Shown here: piece after piece, positions 45,369 to 53,097 of the stretch
Position numbering within the stretch: the first letter of the stretch is position 1
How the letters are laid out: each line of letters starts with the position of its first letter
Source: Chthoniobacterales bacterium
GTDB taxonomy: Bacteria; Verrucomicrobiota; Verrucomicrobiia; Chthoniobacterales; JAATET01
Assembly: GCA_036569045.1 (NCBI GenBank)
Contig: DATCRI010000053.1
Span: 1-64,000 of the forward strand
Direction of reading: 5' to 3'
Length of the DNA stretch: 64,000 bases
The notes under the pieces: model-generated
The model's database searches: none
What the model was told of the DNA's origin: nothing
The model's input: the letters and a program-made list of their open reading frames with translations, nothing else
Made by a program: the position numbers and the translations under genes

Positions 45369-46109
45369 ATGCGAAATCTGCGACCTTTCCGCGTCGTCAA
45401 GTTTTTCCAAGCTGTGGTTGCTACCCGTTCACCGGAAATCGTTGGTAAGGGCATCTACACTGTCCCCGATGCCTCGCGCCTGAGTCGCGTTTCGCAGCGC
45501 CGCATTCGCTACTGGTTGAAGGATCTTCCCTCCGAGCAATCGAAGGAATCCCACGGTTCCCGCCTCTGGCAGGGCGAACTTCCCCCTATGGACGACAAGC
45601 TGGCCCTCGGCTTTCTCGATTTGCAGGAAGTGCGTTTCATCGACGCCTTTTTGAAAACCGGCGTCTCATGGAACCTCATGCGTGCGGCTCACGCCATCGC
45701 CCGCCACCGCTACGGGATCGAGCATCCCTTCTGCACCCGCAAATTCGTCTCGGATGGTCACCACATCATCGAGCAAACCGGCAGAGAACCCGATGGCATC
45801 AGCTACGAGGAAGTTCTGCATGGCCAGCAGGTGTTTCCACAGGTCGTTCAGCCCTTCTTACGCGACTTGGAATTTTCCTCCGACGACCAGCTGCTGCGCT
45901 GGTGGCCGCTCGGGACCGATCGCTCCGTCGTGCTCGACCCGCGCAGGCAGTTCGGCCAGCCCATCATCGCCCGCGCGGGCGTCGCGACCGAGATTCTGCA
46001 GGCGGCAGTCAAAGCCGGCCAGACCATCGAGGAAATCGCGGATTGGTATGAACTCGATTCCGACGCCGTGCGGGATGCCGTCGAGTTCGAGATGAAACTC
46101 GCGGCGTGA
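45369..46109 (+). CDS. DUF433-domain antitoxin-like protein
   Basis: 246 residues. The N-terminal part has a helix-turn-helix segment (GIYTVPDASRLSRVSQRRIRYWLKD) as in MerR/DUF433 proteins. The C-terminal ~75 residues match DUF433: GQPIIARAGVATEILQAAVKAGQTIEEIADWYELD. The middle (residues ~75-160) is of unknown fold. DUF433 proteins with a downstream DUF5615 PIN-like partner are predicted type II antitoxins. The stop overlaps the DUF5615 start as GTGA, so translation is coupled. Start choice at the N-terminus is uncertain. Confidence 0.72.
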   Translation: MRNLRPFRVVKFFQAVVATRSPEIVGKGIYTVPDASRLSRVSQRRIRYWLKDLPSEQSKESHGSRLWQGELPPMDDKLALGFLDLQEVRFIDAFLKTGVSWNLMRAAHAIARHRYGIEHPFCTRKFVSDGHHIIEQTGREPDGISYEEVLHGQQVFPQVVQPFLRDLEFSSDDQLLRWWPLGTDRSVVLDPRRQFGQPIIARAGVATEILQAAVKAGQTIEEIADWYELDSDAVRDAVEFEMKLAA

Positions 46110-46498
46110 GGTTCTTCCTCGACAACAATCTCCCGCCACGCGTCGCGCGCGCCCTTCACTGCCTGCTCCAGCCCAAAGACTCCGCCACCCATCTCAAGGA
46201 TCGCTTTGCGCCCGACGTCACCGATGTCGAATGGCTCACGGCACTGGCGGAGGAGGAGGACTGGATCATTCTCTCCGCCGATACGGCGATCACGCGGAAT
46301 CCTCATGAGATCGCCGCGTGGAAGAAAGGCGGCCACCCGACCTTCTTCCTGAAGGCCAATTGGGTGCACCAGCCCCTCTGGGAGCAGGCGTCCCGCCTCT
46401 TTCATCTGTTTCCCGAGATCCTCAAGCTCGCTGCCAAGGCCAGACGTGGCGACGCCTTTGCCGTGCCTTTCAAAGGCGCGAAGATCGAGAAGCTCTAA
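46106..46498 (+). CDS. DUF5615 PIN-like (Mut7-C type) putative toxin
   Basis: 130 residues, starting at GTG (MRFFLDNNLPPRVARALHCL). The acidic PIN-like positions are D6 in FLDNNL, D34/D38-like residues in APDVTDVEWL, and D in IILSADTAI; H-P in GGHPTFFLK is also typical. The fold is that of the DUF5615/Mut7-C RNases. It is the likely toxin partner of DUF433 through the 4-base overlap. Transcribed convergently with mntA. RNase activity is predicted from fold only. Confidence 0.7.
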   Translation: MRFFLDNNLPPRVARALHCLLQPKDSATHLKDRFAPDVTDVEWLTALAEEEDWIILSADTAITRNPHEIAAWKKGGHPTFFLKANWVHQPLWEQASRLFHLFPEILKLAAKARRGDAFAVPFKGAKIEKL

Positions 46499-46526
46499 GC
46501 CCGTCGCTACAGCGCGAGGCGCCGGC

Positions 46527-46850
46527 TTATTTTGCCGGAGATTCCAAATTCCGCCGATAAAGCGGCACCCCGACTCGCCTAATGTGAGCATCGACTTCGG
46601 GATCGGTGCGATCGTTCCAAAGAATCAGGCTGAAGCGATATGGCAGGAGCATCTCGTCGAGCGCGTCGTCGATGCGGCCCGGCAAACGCCAATCGAGATC
46701 ATTTCCCCGCAGTGCCAGATCGACGTCTGAGCCTCTCCGATGCACGCCCTTCGCACGCGAGCCGAACAGCACCGCCGACTCCACCTCCGGAAAACGCGAC
46801 AGCACCTCATTGATCCGCTGCACGGTCAGCTCTGTCAGTCCGTGGTTCAC
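46527..46850 (-). CDS. mntA: MntA-type nucleotidyltransferase antitoxin
   Basis: 107 residues, GTG start overlapping the HepT stop as GTGA. It has the minimal nucleotidyltransferase motif GS-x10-D-x-D (GSRAKGVHRRGSDVDLAL). In HepT/MntA systems MntA neutralises HepT by adding AMP to its active-site tyrosine. A C-terminal region with VDAHIRRVGVPLYRRN follows. Cytoplasmic. Confidence 0.82.
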   Translation of the reverse strand: MNHGLTELTVQRINEVLSRFPEVESAVLFGSRAKGVHRRGSDVDLALRGNDLDWRLPGRIDDALDEMLLPYRFSLILWNDRTDPEVDAHIRRVGVPLYRRNLESPAK

Positions 46851-47281
46851 GCCTCCTCCTTCTCGAGTTCGGTGAATGTGACCAGAAAATCCGCGAACTC
46901 CCCTCGATAGGACGCGACGATCGCATCCGTGATCTGGTGCGCCGTCTCCTCGTTATAGGTGTGGCTGGTGCGATTGCGGCTCTGGATCATTTCCATCCAG
47001 ACCTCGCCATCCTCGATGAGTCCTTTGGCGAAAGCCTCGCGCGTCGCATCCTTCGATCCATAGATGCCGCCGGTCCCGCGGGATTCGAGAAAGTCCTTCA
47101 TCACGTTCCACGCCAGCTCGTGCGTGAACTCGAAGGCTTGAATCAATCCCTGCTGCTCGAGATCGGTCAACTCGCGCTCCTCCGCCAGATCCACCGCCTT
47201 GTCGAGTTGGCCGAAGGCTTTGCGGAAACTCTGCAGGCGCTGCCGCCACCGGACGTCGGGATTCGACATGCCTTTTTTCAT
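46847..47281 (-). CDS. hepT: HepT-like RNase toxin (HI0074-type)
   Basis: 144 residues, mostly alpha-helical. It contains the exact HepT motif R-x4-H-x-Y (RNRTSHTYNEE) that forms the RNase active site; the tyrosine is the target of AMPylation by MntA. EFTHELAWNVMKDFLES in the middle is also typical of the HI0074/nucleotidyltransferase substrate-binding fold. It starts 6 bases before the end of hsdS... that is, downstream of hsdS on the same strand, and overlaps mntA by GTGA. An internal ATG (MSNPDV, 47269) is an alternative start. Confidence 0.82.
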   Translation of the reverse strand: MKKGMSNPDVRWRQRLQSFRKAFGQLDKAVDLAEERELTDLEQQGLIQAFEFTHELAWNVMKDFLESRGTGGIYGSKDATREAFAKGLIEDGEVWMEMIQSRNRTSHTYNEETAHQITDAIVASYRGEFADFLVTFTELEKEEA

Positions 47282-47287
47282 AGCAGA

Positions 47288-48475
47288 TCACAGCGCCCCG
47301 GAAAAGGCCTGGTGCAGCAACGACTTTTTCAACGCCTCCAGCGCCGCCAGCTTCCGCTCCGTGATCGCCGCGAGGCGCTGGGTTTCGCGCTCCAACTCCA
47401 GCGACCTATCGACGACTCGCCTCTGCGTGTCCAAATCGGGCAGCGGCACCTTCAATTCTTTAACTTCTCCACAAGTGAGATGAGGAACCGTGGAGCCCGA
47501 GCGAATCTCTTGGAACCTCTGCTTCATCCCCGACGAGTTGAAGAACAACGAAAGAAACGGTCCAATGAATGCACCTTCCACCGAAGAGATCACGATCATC
47601 GCGTGGCAGTTGTGCCCCTCGTGCTCCGGCGTGACGACCGCGGAATGGCCGATGTGGCCGCTTTGAACCAAAAGCACATCTCCCGCTTTAAGCATCGACT
47701 TCTTATTCCTCCGATTGAACTCCTCGGTAATGAAAGTCCTCCCATCAAAAAGCAGGCGGTTATCTTTGACGTGGCGTGCGAGAAGGTAAGGAACACCGGA
47801 CTCCTGATAGATGTTCCGCGTTGGGCCGACGTATCCGTTCGTTAACCGCGTGATTACGTCTCCGAGCCGCCGTTCCACCCAATCGTCGTCGCGGTGGGTG
47901 AAGACGGATTGGAGGTGGCTTTCGAAGAGGGCGCGGGCGTTTTGGAGGTTCTTTTCGGCGTTGGCTTTGGCGGTGGCGAGGCCCGCAAACGCTTCGTCCA
48001 GCACCCCGACGATCCGCTGCTGCTCCGCCAGCGGGGGGAGCACGATACCAATACTGTTGAACCTAGATTTATTTACGATTGGAACGGTGGTTCCAGACGA
48101 CAGCGCTTCAAGCTGATCTTTGAAGTCGCATGAGAGAACCTGATAAAAGATGAACTCTGGGACAGCTCGGTTCTCGTCAGGCAGGATTGCGTTGATCTGT
48201 TGATTGAAGGCAACGGGTATCGTGTTCAACGCGACCTTTCCCAAGTTTCCAATACACGAAACGAGGATGGAGTTCGGTGGAACGGTGCGAGCTACCTCAA
48301 CTCCGGCCTCCGACAGTCCGTCCTCGGCAGAATCCACCGTTGAGTCGCACAACTCCGGTGGCTTCACCAACGGCATAAAGTCGCCAAAAAATTCGGAATT
48401 GCTCTTTGAAGGTGTGTTGCCGGTTACCGTCGTGAAGACCTCTCCCAACGCAATTTTCTCCCACCCGGCCTTCAC
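47288..48475 (-). CDS. hsdS: Type I restriction enzyme specificity subunit S
   Basis: 395 residues from a GTG (MKAGWEKIALGEVFTTVTGN) that overlaps the hsdM stop as GTGA. It has two target-recognition domains (about residues 1-170 and 200-370), each followed by a conserved helical spacer with LPPLAEQQRIVGVLDEAFAGLATAKANAEKNLQN and the corresponding second copy ending LAAITERKLAALEALKKSLL. These helices set the distance between the two half-sites. Recognition sequence cannot be read from the protein. The long frame upstream of the GTG to 49312 shadows hsdM and was discarded. Confidence 0.88.
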   Translation of the reverse strand: MKAGWEKIALGEVFTTVTGNTPSKSNSEFFGDFMPLVKPPELCDSTVDSAEDGLSEAGVEVARTVPPNSILVSCIGNLGKVALNTIPVAFNQQINAILPDENRAVPEFIFYQVLSCDFKDQLEALSSGTTVPIVNKSRFNSIGIVLPPLAEQQRIVGVLDEAFAGLATAKANAEKNLQNARALFESHLQSVFTHRDDDWVERRLGDVITRLTNGYVGPTRNIYQESGVPYLLARHVKDNRLLFDGRTFITEEFNRRNKKSMLKAGDVLLVQSGHIGHSAVVTPEHEGHNCHAMIVISSVEGAFIGPFLSLFFNSSGMKQRFQEIRSGSTVPHLTCGEVKELKVPLPDLDTQRRVVDRSLELERETQRLAAITERKLAALEALKKSLLHQAFSGAL

Positions 48476-49923
48476 AGCAGAGCCCTGATGTTCCCGAGCA
48501 CTTCGGCGCTTTCGGCGTCGAGGGCGGCGATCTCGTCGAGAATCTCCGCCGGGGTGCGGTGGGCGATTTCCTCGGCGGCGTTCGGGTTCTTCACGCTCAG
48601 GTCCCATGTCGCGCGGTCGAGGCCGGCGGCGTCCACGCTCCAGCTCTTCGGCGAGTCGGCGAAGGTCTTCTGCAGCTCGACGAAGTCCGCCAGGTCGGCG
48701 TCGTTGAGCGGGTTCGTCTTGCCGAGGTTGCGGCCGGGGTCGAGCTGGTAATACCAGACGCGTCGCGTCGCACGGCCTTTTTCGAAAAACAGCACCACGG
48801 TCTTCACGCCCGCGCCCTGGAAGGTGCCGCCGGGGCAGTCGAGCACGGTGTGCAGGTCGCAGCTCTCGAGCAGGAGCTTCCGCAGGCTCACGGAGGCGTT
48901 GTCGGTGTTCGACAGGAAGGTGTTCTTGATGACGATGGCGCCGCGGCCGCCGGCCTTCAAAATCTTGATGAAGTGCTGGAGGAAGAGGAACGCCGTCTCG
49001 CCGGTGCGGATGGGGAAATTCTGCTGCACCTCGGGGCGCTCCTTGCCGCCGAAGGGCGGGTTTGCGAGCACAATGTCGTAGCGGTCCTTCTCCTGAATGT
49101 CGGCGAGGTTCTCGGAGAGGGTGTTCGTGTGGATGATGTTCGGCGCCTCGATCCCGTGCAGGATGAGGTTCATGATCGCGATCACGTAGGCGAGCGACTT
49201 CTTCTCCTTGCCGTAGAGGGTGCGGGTCTGGAGCGTCTGGAAGTCCGCGACGGAGAGCTGGCCCTGGCGCAGGTAATCGAATGCCTCGCAGAGGAAGCCG
49301 GCGGAGCCGCACGCGCCGTCGTAGATGCGCTGGCCGATCCGCGGGGCGGTGACGGCGATCATGGCGCGGATGAGCGGGCGCGGGGTGTAGTATTCGCCGC
49401 CGTTGCGCCCGGCGTTGCCCATGCGCTTGATCTTTTCCTCGTAGAGGGCGCTCAGCTCGTGCTTCTCGGCCTGGGAGCGGAAGCGGAGGGCGTCGATGGC
49501 GTCGATGATCTCGCGCAGGTTGTAGCCGCTGCGGACCTTGTTCTTAATTTCGCCGAAGATCTCGCCGATCTTGTATTCGATGGTGTTCGGCCCGGTGGCG
49601 CGCTGCTTGAAGCCGTGGAGATACGGGAAGAGCTGCCGGTCCACGAACTCGACGAGGTCGTCGCCCACGCGCAGGGCATGGTGGTCGATCTTCCCGTCCG
49701 CCCCTTTCGGCGCGGCCCAGGCCTCCCAGCGGTAGGCCTCCTCGAGGATGGGGGCGTGGGCTTTGCCATCGAGCGCGGCCTGGTCGGCGCGGTCGCGCTC
49801 GAGGCCGTCGAGGTATTTGAGGAAGAGGAGCCAGGAGGTCTGCTCGGTGTAGTCGAGCTCGGTGGTGCAGCCGGCCTCCTTGCGGAGGACGTCGTCGATG
49901 TTTCGGAAGGCTTGCTCGAACAT
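48472..49923 (-). CDS. hsdM: Type I restriction enzyme modification subunit M
   Basis: 483 residues from MFEQAFRNIDDVLRKEAGC. It has an HsdM N-terminal helical domain (TSWLLFLKYLDGLERDRADQ), the SAM motif YDGACGSAGFLCEAFDY and the catalytic NPPF in IVLANPPFGGKERP of N6-adenine methyltransferases. The C-terminal domain ends in an acidic helix. An in-frame extension to 50235 runs into the repeat region and was rejected. Order hsdM-hsdS, then HepT/MntA, then hsdR on the same strand beyond the oppositely oriented DUF433 pair. Confidence 0.92.
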   Translation of the reverse strand: MFEQAFRNIDDVLRKEAGCTTELDYTEQTSWLLFLKYLDGLERDRADQAALDGKAHAPILEEAYRWEAWAAPKGADGKIDHHALRVGDDLVEFVDRQLFPYLHGFKQRATGPNTIEYKIGEIFGEIKNKVRSGYNLREIIDAIDALRFRSQAEKHELSALYEEKIKRMGNAGRNGGEYYTPRPLIRAMIAVTAPRIGQRIYDGACGSAGFLCEAFDYLRQGQLSVADFQTLQTRTLYGKEKKSLAYVIAIMNLILHGIEAPNIIHTNTLSENLADIQEKDRYDIVLANPPFGGKERPEVQQNFPIRTGETAFLFLQHFIKILKAGGRGAIVIKNTFLSNTDNASVSLRKLLLESCDLHTVLDCPGGTFQGAGVKTVVLFFEKGRATRRVWYYQLDPGRNLGKTNPLNDADLADFVELQKTFADSPKSWSVDAAGLDRATWDLSVKNPNAAEEIAHRTPAEILDEIAALDAESAEVLGNIRALL

Positions 49924-50020
49924 GGGTGCGCGCGGAGGCCGAAATTGAGACAAGATGGAAGCGGAGGCGAGGAAAAGGTCGGCTCGTGGACGGATTGCGA
50001 AGCGAGATTTTCGTAACTGC

Positions 50021-50229
50021 CTGATATTCCGAAGGATTTCGCAGATCCTCCGGGGAATTTTGGGAATCCTCCGGCGGATGGGACGGCTCCTGCGGGGGAT
50101 TTCGCGGCTCCTCGCCGGGATGGGGTGGCTCTCTGGGAGGAGCGGGCGCGTCCTCAGCGGGATCTGGGGCGTCCTGCGGAGGAGCGGGGTGCTCCTCGGG
50201 AGGATGAGGCGGCTCCGGCGCGGGAGGGC
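50021..50229. repeat. Degenerate 21-bp tandem repeat with palindromic cores
   Basis: About nine units follow a 21-bp period; each has a core such as TCCTGCGGAGGA, TCCTCGGGAGGA, ATCCTCCGGCGGAT or CTCCTGCGGGGGAT, so almost every unit is a near-palindrome. The outer units are more diverged. The array ends about 100 bases before the hsdM start and might act as a binding-site cluster or fold into stem-loops in the hsdM leader. Confidence 0.7.
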
Positions 50230-50357
50230 GTGCATACTTCGGAGGAGCGCGGGGATTCCCCTCGCCTTCCGCGGGCGGGGACGAAGGAGCGCGCGGATCC
50301 GCTGGAGGAGGCGACGGGAGGAACGGCGGAGGCGGGAGATCCCGCGGGGGCGGGCAC

Positions 50358-50394
50358 AAAAAAAGCGGCGAACCGGTCTGGGCCGGTCCGCCGC
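50358..50394 (-). terminator. Intrinsic terminator of the 120-residue ORF
   Basis: GCGGCG-A-ACCGG pairs with CCGGT-C-CGCCGC. On the minus strand the stem is followed by TTTTTTT (plus-strand A run at 50358-50364). It insulates the repeat region and hsdM from the upstream gene. Confidence 0.8.
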
Positions 50395-50434
50395 GGATTG
50401 GCCGGGGTCGCCTCGGGCGCGACGGGGGTTTGGG

Positions 50435-50797
50435 CTAGGGATTCGCGACGGCGGGGGCGGCGGGTTCCTGCGAGAAGCTGCCGCGGATCTGGCGGAGGTC
50501 GATGACGAAGGGGTGATCTTTCCCGAGGAAGCCTTCGACGGCCTTCACCGTGGCGCTGGCGAGGGCGTAACTGTCCTCGAGGTCTTTGCGGCGGTTATCG
50601 GTGGCGGTCTTCAGCGCGACTTCGAGCTGGGCGATGAGCGTCTCGTCGGCGGAGACGGTGTCGTGGCCGTTCTTGAGGGTAGCGAGGCGCTGGGCGGGAT
50701 CCCAGCCGGCAGCCACGAGGGCGGGGGTGTTGCCAGTGAGGCCGGAGATGACTTTGTCGGTGAAGGCGCGTTTGTCGGCGTCGGTGAGGTTGGACAT
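50435..50797 (-). CDS. 120-residue helical protein, function unknown
   Basis: Starts MSNLTDADKRAFTDKVISGL. Helical and Ala/Leu/Asp-rich throughout (ADETLIAQLEVALKTATDNRRKDLEDSY), ending in a Pro/Ala-rich tail. It has no membrane segment or signal and no family I recognise. It is followed by its own terminator and preceded by a palindrome-rich AT segment (50889-50947), so it forms an independent unit between hsdM and the NYN gene. Confidence 0.6.
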   Translation of the reverse strand: MSNLTDADKRAFTDKVISGLTGNTPALVAAGWDPAQRLATLKNGHDTVSADETLIAQLEVALKTATDNRRKDLEDSYALASATVKAVEGFLGKDHPFVIDLRQIRGSFSQEPAAPAVANP

Positions 50798-50888
50798 GGT
50801 GTTATTGGGTTGGTTGGTGTCGGAGAAAGGCGGGACGCTGCGACAACCATGCCCTGCCCTCCGGATGACGTTTTCGTAAATATTCAGA

Positions 50889-50947
50889 ACGTCAGTTTTA
50901 ACAAGGATAATATCCCTATCCTATGAAAGGGCGATTTTAGCTGACGT
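50889..50947. promoter_or_regulatory. AT-rich structured region with nested inverted repeats
   Basis: ACGTCAG at the left and CTGACGT at the right form an exact 7-bp inverted repeat; inside lies the perfect palindrome GGATAATATCC. It is about 100 bases upstream of the 120-residue ORF start, on which side a promoter is expected, and is AT-rich against a GC-rich background. Confidence 0.4.
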
Positions 50948-51061
50948 GAAGCGGCATCATGGGGAGCGAAGCGGATATCGGATCCGGGAGCAGCGAGGGA
51001 AATCCCGGCAAGTGCTCCGCCCACAGCCCCCTCGCTGTTCTACAAAATATCGTTCGTAGGG

Positions 51062-51760
51062 TTAGCTCAATTTCCACGCCACCCGGCCTTTTTCGTCGAT
51101 CGTGAGAGCGCCGGCCCTTTCGAGTTCCGCGATTCTCACGCCTGCCTGCGCGGGCGTGAGCTTCTGGCCGAGATGGGCAATCACGAATCGCTCGAGCTTC
51201 TGCCTCGTGCGCGGCCGCTGTTTCCCATGGGTGCGCAGGTGCTCCCGCAGGTCCGCTGCCTTGGCGGAGATCACCGATGGCGGCGGCAATGCTTTGGGCG
51301 AAGGTGGCGTGATTTTTTTCGATTTCGTTGTCGTTACGGCGGCCTTTGGCTTCGCCGGGGCGGATTTCAAGAACGGCAGATCCGAGAAGGCGTCGCACCG
51401 ACGGATCGCGATCCCCTGGCTCTGGAGATATTCCTGGAGCGGATCGAAATCCTTGTCTTTCGAGACGATGTGGTAATGGGTTGCCGGCTCGGTGGCCGCG
51501 GCGCGACCGAGGTAGTAGGCCAGCGTCAGGTCCAGCGCGTTGCGGCCGGAGGAGAGTAGCCGCACGAATTGCACAGACGCCGCGTGGATGAAGAGCTGCT
51601 CGACAAGCTCGACCTGCAGTTTCTTTTCGTTCGCGCCGACGAGCAACGTCACGCGCGTGCGTTCCAATCCAAGGACAGCGAGATCGATTTGCCGCACGTT
51701 CTCGAAGTCCACGAAGACGTGATTTAGCGATGGCAGAAGCTCGGGGGAGGACGCGGGCAT
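51062..51760 (-). CDS. NYN/PIN-domain protein with C-terminal winged-helix-like segment
   Basis: 232 residues. The N-terminal ~130 residues have the NYN pattern: NHVFVDFENVRQID (first Asp), LLSSGRNALDLTLAYYLGRAA and HYHIVSKDKDFDPLQEYLQSQG (Asp pair), as in LabA/NYN RNase-like proteins. A Lys/Pro/Ser-rich linker (residues ~135-165) leads to a basic C-terminal part (LREHLRTHGKQRPRTRQKLERFVIAHL, then GVRIAELERAGAL) that resembles a winged helix for RNA or DNA. The metal-binding Asp residues seem intact, so RNA cleavage is plausible. Upstream on its own; divergent from pgeF. Confidence 0.68.
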   Translation of the reverse strand: MPASSPELLPSLNHVFVDFENVRQIDLAVLGLERTRVTLLVGANEKKLQVELVEQLFIHAASVQFVRLLSSGRNALDLTLAYYLGRAAATEPATHYHIVSKDKDFDPLQEYLQSQGIAIRRCDAFSDLPFLKSAPAKPKAAVTTTKSKKITPPSPKALPPPSVISAKAADLREHLRTHGKQRPRTRQKLERFVIAHLGQKLTPAQAGVRIAELERAGALTIDEKGRVAWKLS

Positions 51761-51888
51761 GCCGACCTCTTAGCAGAACTCCGCCCTCGGCGACAGATCC
51801 GGAGCGCATCGTCCGCTCGCCGTGGACCGTCGACAAGCGGAGGGGAATGAGATTGGCAGCGGGGCGGGACGAATCTAGGAATGCCGCC

Positions 51889-52539
51889 ATGTCCGCCGTC
51901 GCCGCCGAATCCGCTCCCGCGCTCGATGCCCTGCCGGGGGTGCGCGCCGCATTCCTGCCCCGCATTCCGGGTATCGACGTGATGGCCGATCGGGAGACGG
52001 CCCTCGCCCGGCTGGCCCCGGTGCATGCGGAGCTGATCGCCGGGCTGGGATTCCCGGCGCCGGTGCTGGCGGAGCAGGTGCATGGCAATGTGGTGACGGT
52101 GGTGGACGCGGCCGCGCCGATGCCGGCGGCGGGGGCGGACGGCCTGGCCACGGCGACGCCGGGACTGGCGCTGGGCATTTACGTGGCGGATTGCGCGGCG
52201 GTGTGGCTGGTGGATCCCCGCCGGCGGGCGATCGCGCTGGCGCATTCGGGCCGCAAGGGCACGGAGGAGAACATCCTCGGCCGGGCGGTGGACGTGCTGC
52301 GGCAAAGCTTCGGCACGGAGCCGGCGGATCTCGTGGGCGTGCTGAGCCCGTGCATTCGGCCGCCGCATTACGAGGTGGACTTCGCGGCGACGATCACGGA
52401 GCAGGCGCGGGCGGCGGGCATCGGCGCGTGGCACGATGCGGGGACGTGCACGGCCTCCCAGCCGGAGCGCTACTATTCCTATCGGCGCGAGCGGGGCCAG
52501 ACGGGCCGGATGCTGGCGCTGCTGATGCTGGAGGGCTGA
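51889..52539 (+). CDS. pgeF: PgeF/YfiH-family laccase-domain protein (peptidoglycan editing factor-like)
   Basis: 216 residues from MSAVAAESAPALDAL. Conserved metal residues are H in LAEQVHGNVV, C in YVADCAAVWLVDP and H in IALAHSGRKGT, the usual three-part site, then LSPCIRPPHYEVD. The typical AHAGWRG motif reads AHSGRKG here. The family was first called polyphenol oxidase/laccase and later linked to removal of misincorporated amino acids from cell-wall precursors or purine deamination; role inferred. The frame continues upstream but the ATG at 51889 fits the family length. Confidence 0.8.
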   Translation: MSAVAAESAPALDALPGVRAAFLPRIPGIDVMADRETALARLAPVHAELIAGLGFPAPVLAEQVHGNVVTVVDAAAPMPAAGADGLATATPGLALGIYVADCAAVWLVDPRRRAIALAHSGRKGTEENILGRAVDVLRQSFGTEPADLVGVLSPCIRPPHYEVDFAATITEQARAAGIGAWHDAGTCTASQPERYYSYRRERGQTGRMLALLMLEG

Positions 52540-52605
52540 CCGTCGCCGACACCGCGGGGCTGGGAGCGAAACCTGCTGGCATTCCCAGGACGAAGACGAA
52601 GATCG

Positions 52606-53004
52606 ATGCGACTCCTGCGCTACCTTGCCGGCCTCTCCGCGGCGCGGCTGATCCTGTGGGGCTACCTGTGCTGGTATCTCACGATCGTGGCGCTGTATTT
52701 CGACCCGCATCCCGGGCTGTGGCTCTCGTCGCTGGGCATCAGCGCGATCGTGGGGTTCGCGCTCATCCTCAGCACGGACCGCGCGGCGCACTGGCCGCCG
52801 ACGTGGGTGACGTTCCGGCTGTTTCTCATGCCGTTCTGCGTGTCGAGCTACGCGGCGCTCATCAAGGGGCGGGAGTTCTTTCTGCTCTTCCCAACGAAGC
52901 CGCGGGAACTGCTGCTGTGCGCGGCGGCGTGCGCGGGGTTCCTGCTCCTGCATGCGGCCAGCCGGGCCCTCGTGCGCCGACAGGCGCGTGCCGAAGCGCC
53001 GTAG
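52606..53004 (+). CDS. Small integral membrane protein, function unknown
   Basis: 132 residues with three or four hydrophobic helices (about residues 8-30, 38-58, 70-85 and 100-122). Charged ends are Arg-rich, giving a likely cytoplasmic N-terminus. It contains the motif KGREFFLLFPTKPRE on a loop. No family recognised, though the shape resembles small conserved bacterial membrane proteins of unknown function. It is 66 bases downstream of pgeF. Confidence 0.6.
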   Translation: MRLLRYLAGLSAARLILWGYLCWYLTIVALYFDPHPGLWLSSLGISAIVGFALILSTDRAAHWPPTWVTFRLFLMPFCVSSYAALIKGREFFLLFPTKPRELLLCAAACAGFLLLHAASRALVRRQARAEAP

Positions 53005-53097
53005 GGGCCGGGCTACGGCAACCGCGACGGGACCTCGCGAACGGCGGGCGATTGCCACTCGACGCGGCGCGGGGCAGTGGCGGATGCTGGTCGCTCC

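Larger units (their letters stand above)
49924..50434. other. 511-base intergenic region upstream of hsdM
   Basis: From hsdM outwards it holds: an AT-richer segment around 49985-50035 where an hsdM promoter would fit, a 21-bp degenerate tandem repeat (about 50021-50229), a purine-rich GC stretch (50230-50345) and the terminator of the 120-residue ORF (50358-50394). Long open frames exist on both strands because the repeat unit is a multiple of three, but none has a supported start, signal or family match. Confidence 0.6.

Noticed and set aside
49544-50359. A proline-rich heptad protein on the minus strand over the repeat array
   Set aside because: Would need a TTG start and overlap hsdM by 380 bases out of frame; the heptad pattern follows from the 21-bp DNA repeat.
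49955-50926. A 323-codon plus-strand frame through the repeat array
   Set aside because: Low-complexity, arises from the repeat period; runs antisense to the 120-residue ORF and its terminator.
50937-52178. A 413-codon minus-strand frame over the NYN gene and pgeF region
   Set aside because: Overlaps two recognisable genes in other frames and has no domain.
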